64,000 bases of DNA from Selaginella moellendorffii (taxonomy: Eukaryota; Streptophyta; Lycopodiopsida; Selaginellales; Selaginellaceae): the NCBI RefSeq assembly GCF_000143415.4, contig NW_003314323.1, positions 500,499 through 564,498 on the forward strand, in the 5' to 3' direction. The translations under genes were made by a program, and so were the position numbers. Shown here piece by piece: positions 44,688-55,536 of this stretch (position 1 is the stretch's first letter; each line of letters begins with the position of its first letter). The notes beneath the pieces are model-generated. The model worked only from the letters and a program-made list of their open reading frames with translations. It had not been told where the DNA came from and did not search any database.

Positions 44688-46788
44688 ATGGGAGATCGCC
44701 ACCAAGAAGGTGGGTGTTTGGAATTCTATCCGTTCTAATGTTTCAGCTGTTTGATCTGTGCAGTGGTGAAGTTTTTTGGTGCAATTCCCTGGTTACAGCA
44801 GCTGTCTGAAGCCGATATTGTCAAGGTTGCTCGAGCTGTTTCTCCTAAACGATTTGGTATGTCACAAAACCGTGTTCTTCATGAATCGATCATATTTTTA
44901 TAGGAGCTGGAGAAGTGATCGTCCACAAAGGCACGACCGGTGATGGCTACTATTACGTCTGGAAGGGACAAGTGAGCTTCTTCCCTCTTTCAAGTTATCA
45001 TTTTCAAAGTCCTGCCTTGACACAGGCTGTCGTCGCGTCTACTATCGACTCAGCTGAGTGCGTACTAGGAAATGGGCACTACTTCGGAACAAGTGCGTTT
45101 TCGAGATGTTTCTTAAGGCGCTCATGTGGGTTCCCTTCATTTGCAGTTGGCTTCGATTCCGAGGACATTCTTGAGACAACTGTTGCTGCTCGGGACGAGG
45201 TTGGTTTCTGTATTACCTCGGTTTTTTTCTTACAGGAATTTTTTATTGCAGGTCATATGCTTAGTTCTCTACCATACAGATATTGCACTTTTGTTTCCGG
45301 ATTATTTATGGAAGCAAGGCTTAACGGTGGAACGTATGTTGCGGCTTGAAAACTTGGAAGTAAGTGCTTTCCTTGCGTCTGCCTTCTCAAATTACACATC
45401 GACTGTAGGAGGACTGCTGGCAAGGAAATAATTTGGAAGGAGCACCATGCGGGGTTTTATTCGGCCCGAAGGGGCAACCTCCTCGAAAAGTAATGTTTGG
45501 TGGACAGTTTGTTGGTCAGGTATGATGCCATGCTCTGCGTACATGAGGAAGGTTTTGCAACTTTTTCTACAGGCTCTAGCTGCAGCTGTGAAGTCCGTGG
45601 AACCATCCCTATCAGTTCACAGCCTTCATTCATACTTTCTCTACGTTGGGGATTTTTCTTGTAAGTGTTTATAATGCTTGGGTCTAGAAATGTCCCTCTG
45701 TCGACGTGTTTCAGTGCCAGTTTCTTACAAAGTGGAAAAAATTCGAGACAGCCCGGCCTTCGCGACTCGAAATGTGACTGCAATCCAGAGAGGCCGAAAA
45801 GTTTTCACTTTGTTGGCGTCATTTCAGGTGAGGATGCAGTCAGCTTTGAAAATAACATTCTTTGATTTCTTGTAGAGACAAGAAGAGAGTATCACGTACC
45901 AGGATCCTATGCCTCATACACCAGATCCAACTCGGGTTTGTGCTTGTGCTTTATTTGTTCTTTTATCCCTGAAAGCTGTAAAAATGTAGCTCCGGTCCCA
46001 CGAACGGACAACGCTGTCGCAACTAGGTGATCCAAGAATTCCCATGTAAGACTTTATTTCCATGTAAGACTTATTGACAAAATTTTCGTTAGGAAAATGA
46101 GGGAAAATCTTGCCCTTTATCCCATGAAAGTTCATCCATTAGATGTTCGGCAGTGTGAGCCAAACAACCATATAAGTCCACGAAATTTAGAACCAAGGTA
46201 CTTCATTGCTCTTGTGTATTTATCTGTTTATATTTGTTCATACAGCCAAAACCTCTGGCTTCGCTGTAAAGAAAGGTTGCCAGACGATCAAGCATTGCAT
46301 CGGTGAGGTACTTGAAAACTTAAAACTTCTCTTTACGTTTCATGTATCAGGTGTGTTGTGGCTTATGCGTCTGACTGGATGTTCGTCCAAACGGTCTTAA
46401 GGCCTTACGAAGGAGACAGGCGGGCGAAGTACCGTCTATTGAGCCTAGACCACTCGTAAGCAAAGAGTGCTTCTAACAATCACATTCTTCATTCAAGCTT
46501 TACAGGATGTGGTTCCATAAAGATATCAAGGCAGACGAGTGGCTACTTTTCCAGGTTCAGTGCCTAATGGTATGTTTTCGTGGTATAAACATCTCTTCAC
46601 AGATCACAAGTCCACGAGCAAGCGGCTCCAGGGGCCTAGTGATTGGACATATGTACAATCAGTCAGGCGAGGTTGGTTTGTAACTTCAAGCTTTGACATA
46701 TTTCTTCACTTTGTTTTTGCTGCAGCTGGTGGTAACGGCCGTCCAGCAAGGTCTCGTCAGGCCACAAAATCTTAGCTCCAAGTTGTGA
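44688..46788 (+). CDS. ACH2: Peroxisomal acyl-CoA thioesterase II with cNMP-binding domain
   Basis: Seventeen short exons can be traced from ATG GGA GAT CGC at 44688 to a TGA at 46788. The N-terminal third is a cyclic-nucleotide-binding fold (FFGAIPWLQQLSEADI, GEVIVHKGTTGDGYYYVWKGQ, NGHYFGTIGFDSED). Two hotdog domains of the TesB family follow: FGGQFVGQALAAA, VSYKVEKIRDSPAFATRNV, FTLLASFQ, CVVAYASDWMF with the family's catalytic Asp, LDHSMWFH, and VQQG with the catalytic Gln. It ends LSSKL, a type 1 peroxisomal signal. The family hydrolyses fatty acyl-CoA to free acid and CoA and this domain layout matches plant ACH2. A paralogue lies at 55537-57700. Confidence 0.92.
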
Positions 46789-47077
46789 CAGGAGAGGACA
46801 GTTTTAATTCTCCAGGAGCTCCCGTAGTTGCACAACCATTTAGACACCAATTTAGCTAACAGTTTTCTTGGTGAAGGTTTTCTGCCATTTTATATTCTTG
46901 GCTTCTTGAATTCGTTGTAGCTTCCTGATATCTTTTGAAAGGGTGAGTTTTGTTTGGTATTCACATTGCTCGTTCGTAGACGCTGATGGAACAGCAAGGC
47001 CAGGTTCGAATTAAAAATTCTACTGTGATTTATACCGTGCTTGACCTGGTCTATTGACTATCTTTAGGCTGAAGGCT

Positions 47078-47717
47078 ATGGTGAAAGGGGCGCTCGAGGT
47101 GCATCTCCGGGGAGCTACCGGCATCAAAAACACAGATTTCCTTAGTATCGGTGACTGATCTTGCCTTCCTTTGTTTGCTGAACTTCTATCTGACACAGAG
47201 AAATGCGATCCCTATGCTATCCTGACTTGCTGGAGGCAGAGATTTCAGAGCACCACTGCAAAGAGTAAGCCAACTAGCTCCCTGTTCTTCTTACGATATA
47301 AACTTGATTTGCAGGACAAGGCTCCAACCCGATTTGGAACCAGAAGTTTCTGTTCGTGGTTGAAGACGGAGTGAGCGAGCTTTTTATCAAGCTGTATGAT
47401 GAAGACAGATTTACTGGAGACGACTTTATTGGCAGTGCTAAGTAATGTCTTAGAATCTTGTCTTCGGATTGTTCATGAGTTTCCTTTTGAATTTTCAGGG
47501 TGCCACTGAACAGAGTCCTGTCTGAGCTTGATCATCCGCTGGCATCCTACAATGTTATTCGACCATCCGGCAAGGTCAAGGGAGAAGTCATGGTTGCATT
47601 GAAATTTACTCCAAAGGTAAGAAGGCATTACAGAGGCAGTCACTCGTTTTTAACTTGAAACTGCAGCAGGAAGAGGATGAGGGAAGCTCTGCTTTTGAAG
47701 AAAACACATGCATGTAA
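47078..47717 (+). CDS. Small C2-domain protein
   Basis: Five exons (47078-47150, 47199-47264, 47315-47441, 47499-47616, 47667-47717) give 144 residues, nearly all one C2 domain: GALEVHLRGATGIKNTDFL, CDPYAILTC, SNPIWNQKFLFVVEDG, IKLYDEDRFTGDDFIGSA. Acidic loop residues (D in KNTDFL, D in CDPY, DED, GDD) suggest calcium-dependent phospholipid binding, as in the plant single-C2 family. The last residues ENTCM are outside the domain. A 5' UTR intron may run from about 47004 to 47067. Its 3' end faces the carrier gene 64 bp away, so the transcripts probably overlap in antisense. Confidence 0.87.
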
Positions 47718-47781
47718 ATAAAGGTGTTCAATTCCGTTCAAATTTTCTACTTGACTTCGCTTCGTTTCCCCCCAACATTTT

Positions 47782-49056
47782 CTACTTGACTTCGTTTCTC
47801 TTCTCCTCGGCAACTGCAATCAGAACTCTTTTCATCACCTCATAAACTGCAAAAGACACTGCCGTTGGTGGCACAATCTGGAGCAAGTCGAGCTCGAGTC
47901 CTCGGTACAAGCCTCTGAATCCTTCGCGAGCAGACACAGCTCTCAAAACGTCCCAGGTGCTGGAGAAGTGCAAGGCGGTGTTAGGAACAGCACTCAAGCT
48001 CAACTCCTTCCTTGCCAGCTCCAGGGGGTACGTCAAAGTCGTGGATAAAGCTCCAGCAGCAGCTCCAATCGCGAGTGAGGCCACAACTCCGATGTTTTTG
48101 GTTGCGGGATCTAAGAACTTGTTTTTCAGGGCCTCGTAGGCGTAAAACTCGGCAGCTGCGCTGGGAACCATCCGCAGAAGCTCGGGCCCCAGCCCCGTGT
48201 ACAAGCCTCGGACACCTTCCTCGCGAAGAACTTTACCAAAAGCCGAGAAAGTTGACGAGTAATCTTCTGGCTGGACAAAAAAGAAAGGTCAAATGGAAAC
48301 AGTGCAAACGCAGGTGAGGAAATCTCAAGAGGAAGTGGACTTACTTGTAGCATCAACCGGTCCTGGATAGTGTTGAAGGGATACGTAGCGAGCAGGGAAG
48401 TCACAGCAGAGAGAGCTCCCGAAAGTGTGGAAATGGAGACCTCTCGCGGCAGCAGTGGAACAACCTTGGGATCTCTGGCGTGTCTTCTCTCCTCGCTCCT
48501 CTTGACGGACTCAAAGGTGAGGAACTGGACGCCCCTCTTGAGCGACCCAATGAAGATCATCATCATCCAGCTAGAGAGCGAGGCCGGGAAGAGGCCGAGA
48601 ATGCCTCCAGGCTTCTTGGACAAGTTGGTTAGGACTTCCGGCGTGGAGGTTCCTCCTCTCCGAGCGATCACTCGCGTTTTAGCCACCCCGAGTGGAGCAC
48701 ACGACGCCGAAGACACCGCCCCTGCTATGGTGCCGCAGATGAGCTATACGGAGATCAAAAACGATGAAGAAGAGCTTCCAAGTAAGTCTACAAGCTTCTA
48801 TGTTCTTTAAGCAAGTTTTTTTTTTTTTTTTCTCCCTTACATGTTTCAAGGCGAGGCTTTTGACGAATCCCAGAAATGGAACTGTGGTTTCCGGAACGGG
48901 AATGCGAAGCTGCTGAACAGTCTCCTTGGGATCCTGTCGCGAAGAAAAGAGTGACGAAAAGCTAAGGAAAGCTACGCTTACTTTGTTCCCATCGCTCCAG
49001 GTGCTTCCAATGCTCGCAAGGCACAGAAGCGCTGCATTGTAGCCTCCAGACCCCAT
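47782..49056 (-). CDS. Mitochondrial carrier family (SLC25) protein
   Basis: Exons on the - strand: 49056-48982, 48933-48841, 48743-48345, 48270-47782, all phase 0, giving 351 residues. Three carrier repeats are seen. The signature of the third (PLELARKEL) is regular. The first reads PLGVAK and the second PFNTIQ, where the usual acidic residue is Gly or Asn. Each repeat has the following helix (GLYTGLGPELLRMVPSAAAEFYAYE, GLYRGLELDLLQIVPPTAVSFAVYE). Altered salt-bridge residues are also seen in BT1-like plant carriers, which is my best guess at subfamily. The substrate is unknown. The first two short exons supply an N-terminal extension that could be a targeting region. Confidence 0.82.
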
Positions 49057-49322
49057 TGTGCTGTGGAGTTCTCTGTCTCGCACTTCTAATTTTTCGAAGT
49101 TTCTCGCCCCAGATGAAAGCGCTTTGGGCAGTTCCAACGATCGACAAGTGTTCCGAAATACGTGGCCAGATAAAGTCTGTAAAATCCACGTAATGTAATC
49201 GGGTTTACGAACCTTTTGTACTAACTTTGCAACAAAAAAAAAAAAGAAAACAGAAGAAAAAATAAATGTTGGGAAAAAAAAGAGGAACTTTTGGTTGCAA
49301 AGAAAGAAAGAGATGGCACAAT

Positions 49323-50130
49323 TTAGTCGTAGGGGATTTGCATGTAGGCCGCATCCGAGATGAAGGGAATGTCGGCGTACATCCCCATGATGGCGCAGCG
49401 GATAGTCTCGAGCGTGGTCAAGAAGTAGGTCCAAAACACCGCCAGCCAAAAGTGTGCGCCAATCTTCCCCCAGTAGATCCCATGCGGGATCCAGTCGTTG
49501 AGCGTGCCCATCACCTGCAAGATGATCTCCAGCAGCATCCCCGTGACGACGTGGAAGCGGAAAAAGTGCGGCCAGACGTTGCGGCGCACGATGCCGAGGT
49601 AGGCGACGAAGAAGTAGGCGAGGAGGAACCACGAGGGCAGGCGGCCCAGCAGGCGGAGCACCGGGTACGTCCAGAACTCGTACTGCTCGATGAAGCAGTG
49701 CAGGTTGTAGGCGGTCTCGGCGTACATCCACGACTCGCACAGCGGCATGATGTACGGCACCAGCGCCAGCAGCCGCCAGTACCACGCCGGCTTGCCCTGC
49801 ATTGGCGGGAAGCCCTTGAACGCCGGCACGTCCTCGGGGCTCTTCTGGGCCCTCGTTCTCGTCGTGGGCGATGGCGGCGGTGATGCTCTCCTCCTCCCCC
49901 TCCTCCAGCCTCCACTGCCCAGCAATCCACCACTCAGTCCAGCTCTCGCTGCCCGGATGGACAACCCGCGACTTGCTGGGAAGAAGAGGCCGTGAGATGA
50001 AATGCGGGGTCCCTGGAGCAAGAGAGCTTTGCGTTTACGTACCTGGAGGTGGCACCGCGGTCCTTGCCCAGAGTGAGCTCCTCCCGGCGAGGAAGGAGCA
50101 CTGGGCCGCGCAGCCCACTGCCGCGGCCAT
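49323..50130 (-). CDS. TIC20: TIC20 chloroplast inner-envelope import component
   Basis: Two exons (50130-50043 and 49975-49323) encode 246 residues. The acceptor at 49976 keeps the frame, while a nearer AG at about 50013 would not. Residues 1-75 or so are rich in Ala, Arg and Ser (MAAAVGCAAQCSFLAG), as in plastid transit peptides. The rest is the TIC20-I-like membrane core with four helices and conserved runs CESWMYAETAYNLH, LPSWFLLAYFFVAYLGIVRR, WPHFFRFHVVTGMLLEI and the final MYADIPFISDAAYMQIPYD. TIC20 is an essential part of the protein channel in the inner plastid envelope. Confidence 0.93.
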
Positions 50131-50639
50131 AACGAGCCCTAAAACATGTGATGACGTGTAGACCGACCCTAAAAACACACGTGGCTTCGAAAATTACTTT
50201 GAAATATAGTTTAACCTTTTCTTTCTTTATTTCTCTTTTCCTAGGGAGATATCATAGTTAAGCTCGCTCATTGGCACTTTAGGTGCAAGAAATCGAAGGG
50301 ATTTTAGTTACTCTGTCTGTTTTTTTTTTTATACTTTGTGAAGAACATGATTGAGTTGAGTAGATTGATTTTGCTTCTAGCGACTTCTTCCATGGTTGGT
50401 GTGGTAAGCTCTAGTATGTTTGAAATTTATAGAGATTCCTCTTGTGCTACTGTTGTAATGACTCTATCAACGCTTAATCAGTGTTTTTCTGTTGTACCAT
50501 TTTTCGGATACAAGTAATTGCCCTCTTTTTACACATTTGTTCTAAGCAGTGCTAATGTGTAATTGCATTATGCAGTTTTATTTTCACTAATGAGTCTGGA
50601 ATCTTGTTTTCTGAAGCAAATTGTTCAAGTGGGTTTACT
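50131..50639. other. Intergenic, TIC20 upstream region
   Basis: The first 200 bp presumably hold the TIC20 promoter. A CACGTGTAGACC-like ACGT-core site occurs near 50153 (reverse strand context). Beyond 50200 the sequence becomes AT-rich with nothing assignable. Confidence 0.4.
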
Positions 50640-51855
50640 ACTTTGACTAACAATACATCAGTATGTGGCTCAACAAAAGCAGCCTCTCTAGGAATTTTTT
50701 CACAAGATCTTGACAAGTTAAACCTGTATGTTATTTAAAGGTGTAGATTTAACTTTCAGCTGTTTTTCTTTTAATGACTCTAATCAAACTAAGGTCTTAA
50801 TTTGAAACTACTTACATCCTTAAAAAGTATCATATTCAATCCAAGGTGCCATTTGCCTATTGAAGTTCTAGTTTCTGCTATACAGCCCCAACCAAACAAG
50901 TCCAACGGCACCTCTTCTTGGCCATAGCTAAGCATCACCATATTCCAGGACACAATGTTGTACTGAGGCGTCTGCTTGAAAACCATCCAAGAGCGATCTA
51001 GCCACCACACTTCTCAATATCTCTCGATCAACTCAAATGTTTTAGGATGTTAGATGGATACGCATTTGATCTGACAACATGGGACCTGATGTTGTGGTGA
51101 CTTTAAAAATGTTTATCTATCTATCAATTTATCTATCTTATACTATAATGATATTTGTTCAAGTTTAGAAGACTTTTTCGTTGATGTATAATTTTACTAT
51201 CATACTAACCACGTGATTCCATTCTGAAATGACGACTTAGCTCAACAAAAACAGCCTCCTAGATTTGACCAAGAATCTGTCAAATTTTATGACGAAGTTA
51301 AACCTGTATGTCATTTAAAGGTGTATGTGTTTTTTCAAATCAAAATAGCTTAATATTGATATGATTATCTTTTAAAATTAATTGATATCCTCCTTCAAAA
51401 ATATGATATTGAACGCAAGGTGCATTTGTCTAAGTTTGGAAGCATTATACTATAGCAACATTTATTTAATTTTAGAATACTTTTGTTGATATTATCTACA
51501 ACCACTATTAAGATCTTTATAAATGATTCTATTCTGATGTGACAAGTGACATGATTGATACATCAGTATCTATCTCAACAAAAGCAACCATCCTAGGACT
51601 TATTTCAGAAGATTTTACTAAGAATAAGTCAAATTCTATGACAACTTATTTTAATTTGAAACTATTTAATCTTATTAGCTTTCAAAATTAATTGATATCT
51701 TATTATATTCAATGCAAGGTGCTCTTTGTCTAATATAATGACATTTACTCAAGTTTATTTGTTGATATATAAATTTATACTATCCAAAATCAACCACCAT
51801 AAGATATTTATAAGTGATTCCATCTCAAGTGATAAGTGACATAATTGATTTAATT
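50640..51855. repeat. Three diverged tandem repeats, about 330-570 bp apart
   Basis: Related wording recurs three times in the same order: CTCAACAAAAGCAGCC near 50669, 51242 and 51572; GTTAAACCTGTATGT near 50716 and 51298; TCAATCCAAGGTGC-like near 50836, 51412 and 51710. The copies are diverged and of unequal length. No terminal inverted repeats were found. Confidence 0.6.
50789..51010 (-). pseudogene. PPR gene fragment inside a repeat unit
   Basis: On the - strand the translation reads MVFKQTPQYNIVSWNMVMLSYGQ, a recognisable end of one PPR S-motif and start of the next. The rest is unlike PPRs. No other PPR motif lies nearby, so this is a fragment of roughly one motif. It occupies the extra length of the first tandem repeat unit relative to the others. 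Confidence 0.6.
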
Positions 51856-53304
51856 AAGAAAATTTCAAATTTTGAGAGTTTCAATTCTTAAATCTTTTTT
51901 TAATTCAAACATTAAAGTATATTTAAAACTTTGGTGTTGCAATTCAAAATAATGTGCTGGTGACTAGTGAATCTTCTGAAAGTCAATTACAATACTATAA
52001 TAATATTTTTGTATTTTTATAGATAATAAAGCTCAACTCTGGATGAATTAAAATGGTTCCAGAGTTTAAAGAAAAGGATAAAATAAATATTTAATAAAGA
52101 TAAAATGACTTGGTAATAAAATCTAACAGTAATGCTTATAGTGAAAGAATTTTATAAATGGGAGAAAATATAAATAATAACATAAACTTGTAAAATGAAT
52201 GATTTTGAATTTTTAATGGAGAATATTGTAGTAAGGATATTTCAATTAATGTCCTCAGAATTTACAGATGAGAAATAGATGAATTATTAACAATAATAAC
52301 ACACATTTTAAAAGCTTTTATATCTATTTATGAGCCTTCTATACATAACATTTAGGTTCTGATATTTTAACACTTTAATATTAACTTCTACTCTAATAGA
52401 AATTTTAAGCATTTCAGTATTGAAATTTATAGTTTTATATTTTACATTTCTTAGAAAAACTTACATTTCATAGCAAGTAACACCAATAATTTTTATATAT
52501 AACAAGAAGTATTAATTGAAAATGTATGGCACATATGATACACTTTTATTTATTACTAGTTTTATTTAATAAATTATTATATATTTTTAATAAAAACTAT
52601 AATTTAATTTATTTGTAACTTATTTATTTTTATAAATTCATTATTTATAGATTGTGGTAAGGTGCTAACATAGAAAGAGATATTTTTAGATTATTTGAGT
52701 ATTATATTTATACAAATAATCTGTGTTCTAAACTATGATGATGTGCTGATGTATACCACATAGATTGTGATTATGATCTTCAGATAATAAATATTGCAAT
52801 AAAGATTAATCTATAATGTAAGACTCCAATAATTTAAAATATCTTTTCCCTTAGGGTTCTCTCATTGGTCGAGATTCTTATATAAAATTATTTAATTATT
52901 TTGCAAGTTGAGGGTAAAATAGTCCTCCTTTATAGCTAGAGGAGTAGCTAGCAAACTATAAGATTATGGTATGCATGATTGCATATGGTGATTATGGTAG
53001 GAGTGATAGTGCTTAGAATTGTGATAATGATGGGTGTGACAGTGCTATAATATATTTTATCTCTATCCCTTTAAAGCAATTGGAAAATAGACAATTGTCT
53101 TATGAAAGAGCTTTTAATGGTTATTTTATTCTTATTTATCTCAAGAATTCAATAGTATATCCAAATCTTCATAACATGTGTGACACCAGTGAGTATCAAG
53201 GTTATGGTTATGGTATTGTCAAGGTTGAGAGTACATTATATTTAAATTTTTCTAATTGTCATTTATAATATTTTAAATATCAATAAATTTTATATATCTA
53301 AAAT
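51856..53304. other. AT-rich intergenic, nothing recognised
   Basis: Stops are frequent on both strands. The open frame 53080-53268 has no family resemblance and lies in AT-rich sequence, so I do not call it. Confidence 0.5.
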
Positions 53305-53404
53305 GTTTTAACTAATTTTAAAAAATGGTGCACTTTTATTTATAGGCCTTTTTCCCTTTATATTTGAATTTTAATTATCAATTCATTCTTTTTTATTGTT
53401 TACA
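53305..53404 (-). repeat. TRIM LTR fragment
   Basis: 'ggtgcacttttatttatagg' followed by 'tttttccctttatatttgaa' and TTTACA matches the right half of the 194-bp LTR at 29860-30053. It places this TRIM family on both sides of the gene cluster. Confidence 0.6.
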
Positions 53405-54313
53405 GCTTCCACTCTATAGTAAAAAGCCCATGTGGCAAAAGTGGCAAAGTGGGAAGATTTCAAAAACAGCCATTGAACCATACTAAACATAATTTATAAC
53501 AGCAAAAAAAAAAAAAAACACTATTGAATAGAATAGAATAGAAAGGAGATTTTACACCCAATAACTTATAACCAATTGACACACATTATATGCAATAAAA
53601 AGGTGTGTTAATACTCCTTAAGTTGGAAAGTTATATATGCCATGCATAACAACCATAGAAGACTTTTATTTTGCAAACAACATGTGAAGAGTGTGTGCAT
53701 ATAAAATTTCATATAACACAAGTGAGTACACTACTAAATGATGAATGGAGAATATATGGACTAATCTGAGAAAACAAGCATAAACCTCTTATTTTCCATC
53801 AACTCTGTATCATATATATAGAAAGAGAGTAAGGCTGAACTCACACTTTTGAGAAAGTATAGAGAATGATTAAGTTGGAAGTGCATAAGGGCTTATAAAC
53901 TTCAAGCATTAGTTGAGAAAAAATATTCTATAGCATCTTGATGATAGTTTATAAGTTATAGTTAATCATATTATCAAATCAAGTTGCAGTTACTCCACTC
54001 AAGATGCTTTTCCTATCAAAATAAGCATTTTTCAGTGATCTTGTTAAAATAAATAAATGAGCAAGTGTATGAAGGAGATATTTAACTTGGGAGTTATTTG
54101 AAAATCATATAATTTATGGCTGTTAAAATATATTTTGTTCTTAAACAAATGATATTTCTAAATGATATTGGTTGTTGACTCATATCCTTTATTTTGAGTT
54201 GATGATAATCTAGGGAACATTGTTATTTTACTAAACTTAATATTGAGGTATTAAATAATACCTATAATTTCTACTGAAGTAGTAAACATAATTTTTCAAA
54301 CTCTAACGAGTTT
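53405..54313. other. AT-rich intergenic, nothing recognised
   Basis: I see no gene or assignable repeat. A run of 15 A lies near 53504. Confidence 0.45.
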
Positions 54314-54720
54314 GTATGAGTTCATGTTGATGCCATTTGACTTGATAGGGGAGTTGTACCACATTTCAGCGTAAAATGGATGAAATGATAGAATGTTTTG
54401 AAGGGTTTGCATAAGTTTATGTAGACAATTTGTTAATCTATATTGATAGCACGTGATATGATCATTTGCGACATGTTGAATAAATGCTTCAATAACTTGA
54501 AAAACAACTCAAACTTCCAAAATGTTATTTTAGGCAAAACTTTTTGAGATATTTAAAGATTATAATTTTTAAATACAAAGTGCAGCCAGATTTTGAAAAG
54601 ATTGATGAATTTTCTATATCAAGGCCCTACCCTAGCTTTTGAAGTTATTCAATTGCTGATGTAGTTGCTCAATATTAAGTAGTCTTTTGCATCTAATTAT
54701 CATCTTAAGGTAGATGTATA
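54314..54720 (+). pseudogene. Ancient Ty3/gypsy reverse transcriptase remnant
   Basis: Across several frames the translation keeps YEFMLMPFDL (family YEFLVMPFGL), YVDN with an I-Y nearby for the YxDDILIYS region, HLRHVEQML, LKLPKCYFR, LRYLK and VQPDFEKID. The order and spacing fit gypsy RT from the fingers-palm boundary to the connection. It is far more decayed than the chromovirus at 10-13 kb and appears to be a different element. The remainder to 55536 holds nothing clear. Confidence 0.7.
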
Positions 54721-55536
54721 ACTTTGTTGAACAATTGAATCAAATATTCAAAAGGCATAATTGTGAAGTATATGAACCCACAATATGTCATATTTGCAAA
54801 TTATTTATATACTAGCATCACAAAAGTATACTGACATCTCTCTATTCCATGTATTATTTGTGGGGAGCTTGTTTTACCTCCTATTGTGGGTTTGATGTCA
54901 ATTACCCTATGTTATCTAGAGGGGAAAACATGGTTACAATATTTGAGTTGAGAATAGCCAACATTATGTGCATAATTTTTAGAGTCTTAAGCAAGGGCGA
55001 AAGAGTATTATAAGTAAACCTATGATGCTCATATGTTGAGTTATCAACAAAGTGATATAATGTTAGTGAAGTTTCCTCACCTTGGAGATTCCTCACCTTA
55101 GAACTGATCTATTATCCCTCTAGATTGGACCATATCAAGTGCATATATCTTTTGGATTCTACCATTTTACCAACTTGAAGGGGGAGTAGTGTAAAATATA
55201 TACTATATAGATATAGACAAAATTAGCTTGGCTATAAAATTAGTTTTAATGTTAAGATTTCTTATTTCATAACAAATAAAAGCATCTTTACTTAGATACG
55301 ATCTATGAGCTGCAATCTATCAACAATGTAGCTTGTCCATTTTGTTCATAAAAATGCTTTATAGTCATCAAGAATTTTTCATGAAATTGTAATTCCTTTT
55401 AGTTGATTAGCAGATTATACTTAAATTCAATTTTGAAAGTTGTGATAATAAACTATATTGCTAATTATGCAAGATAACCTGAGATTTTCTCCTTTTTCAT
55501 TTATATTAAATAATTGATGAATATTATTGCTTCCAT

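Noticed and set aside
48679-49785. A 368-codon - strand frame between TIC20 and the carrier gene
   Set aside because: It crosses the TIC20 coding sequence in the wrong frame, the intergenic region and the introns of the carrier gene. The spliced models explain this region better.
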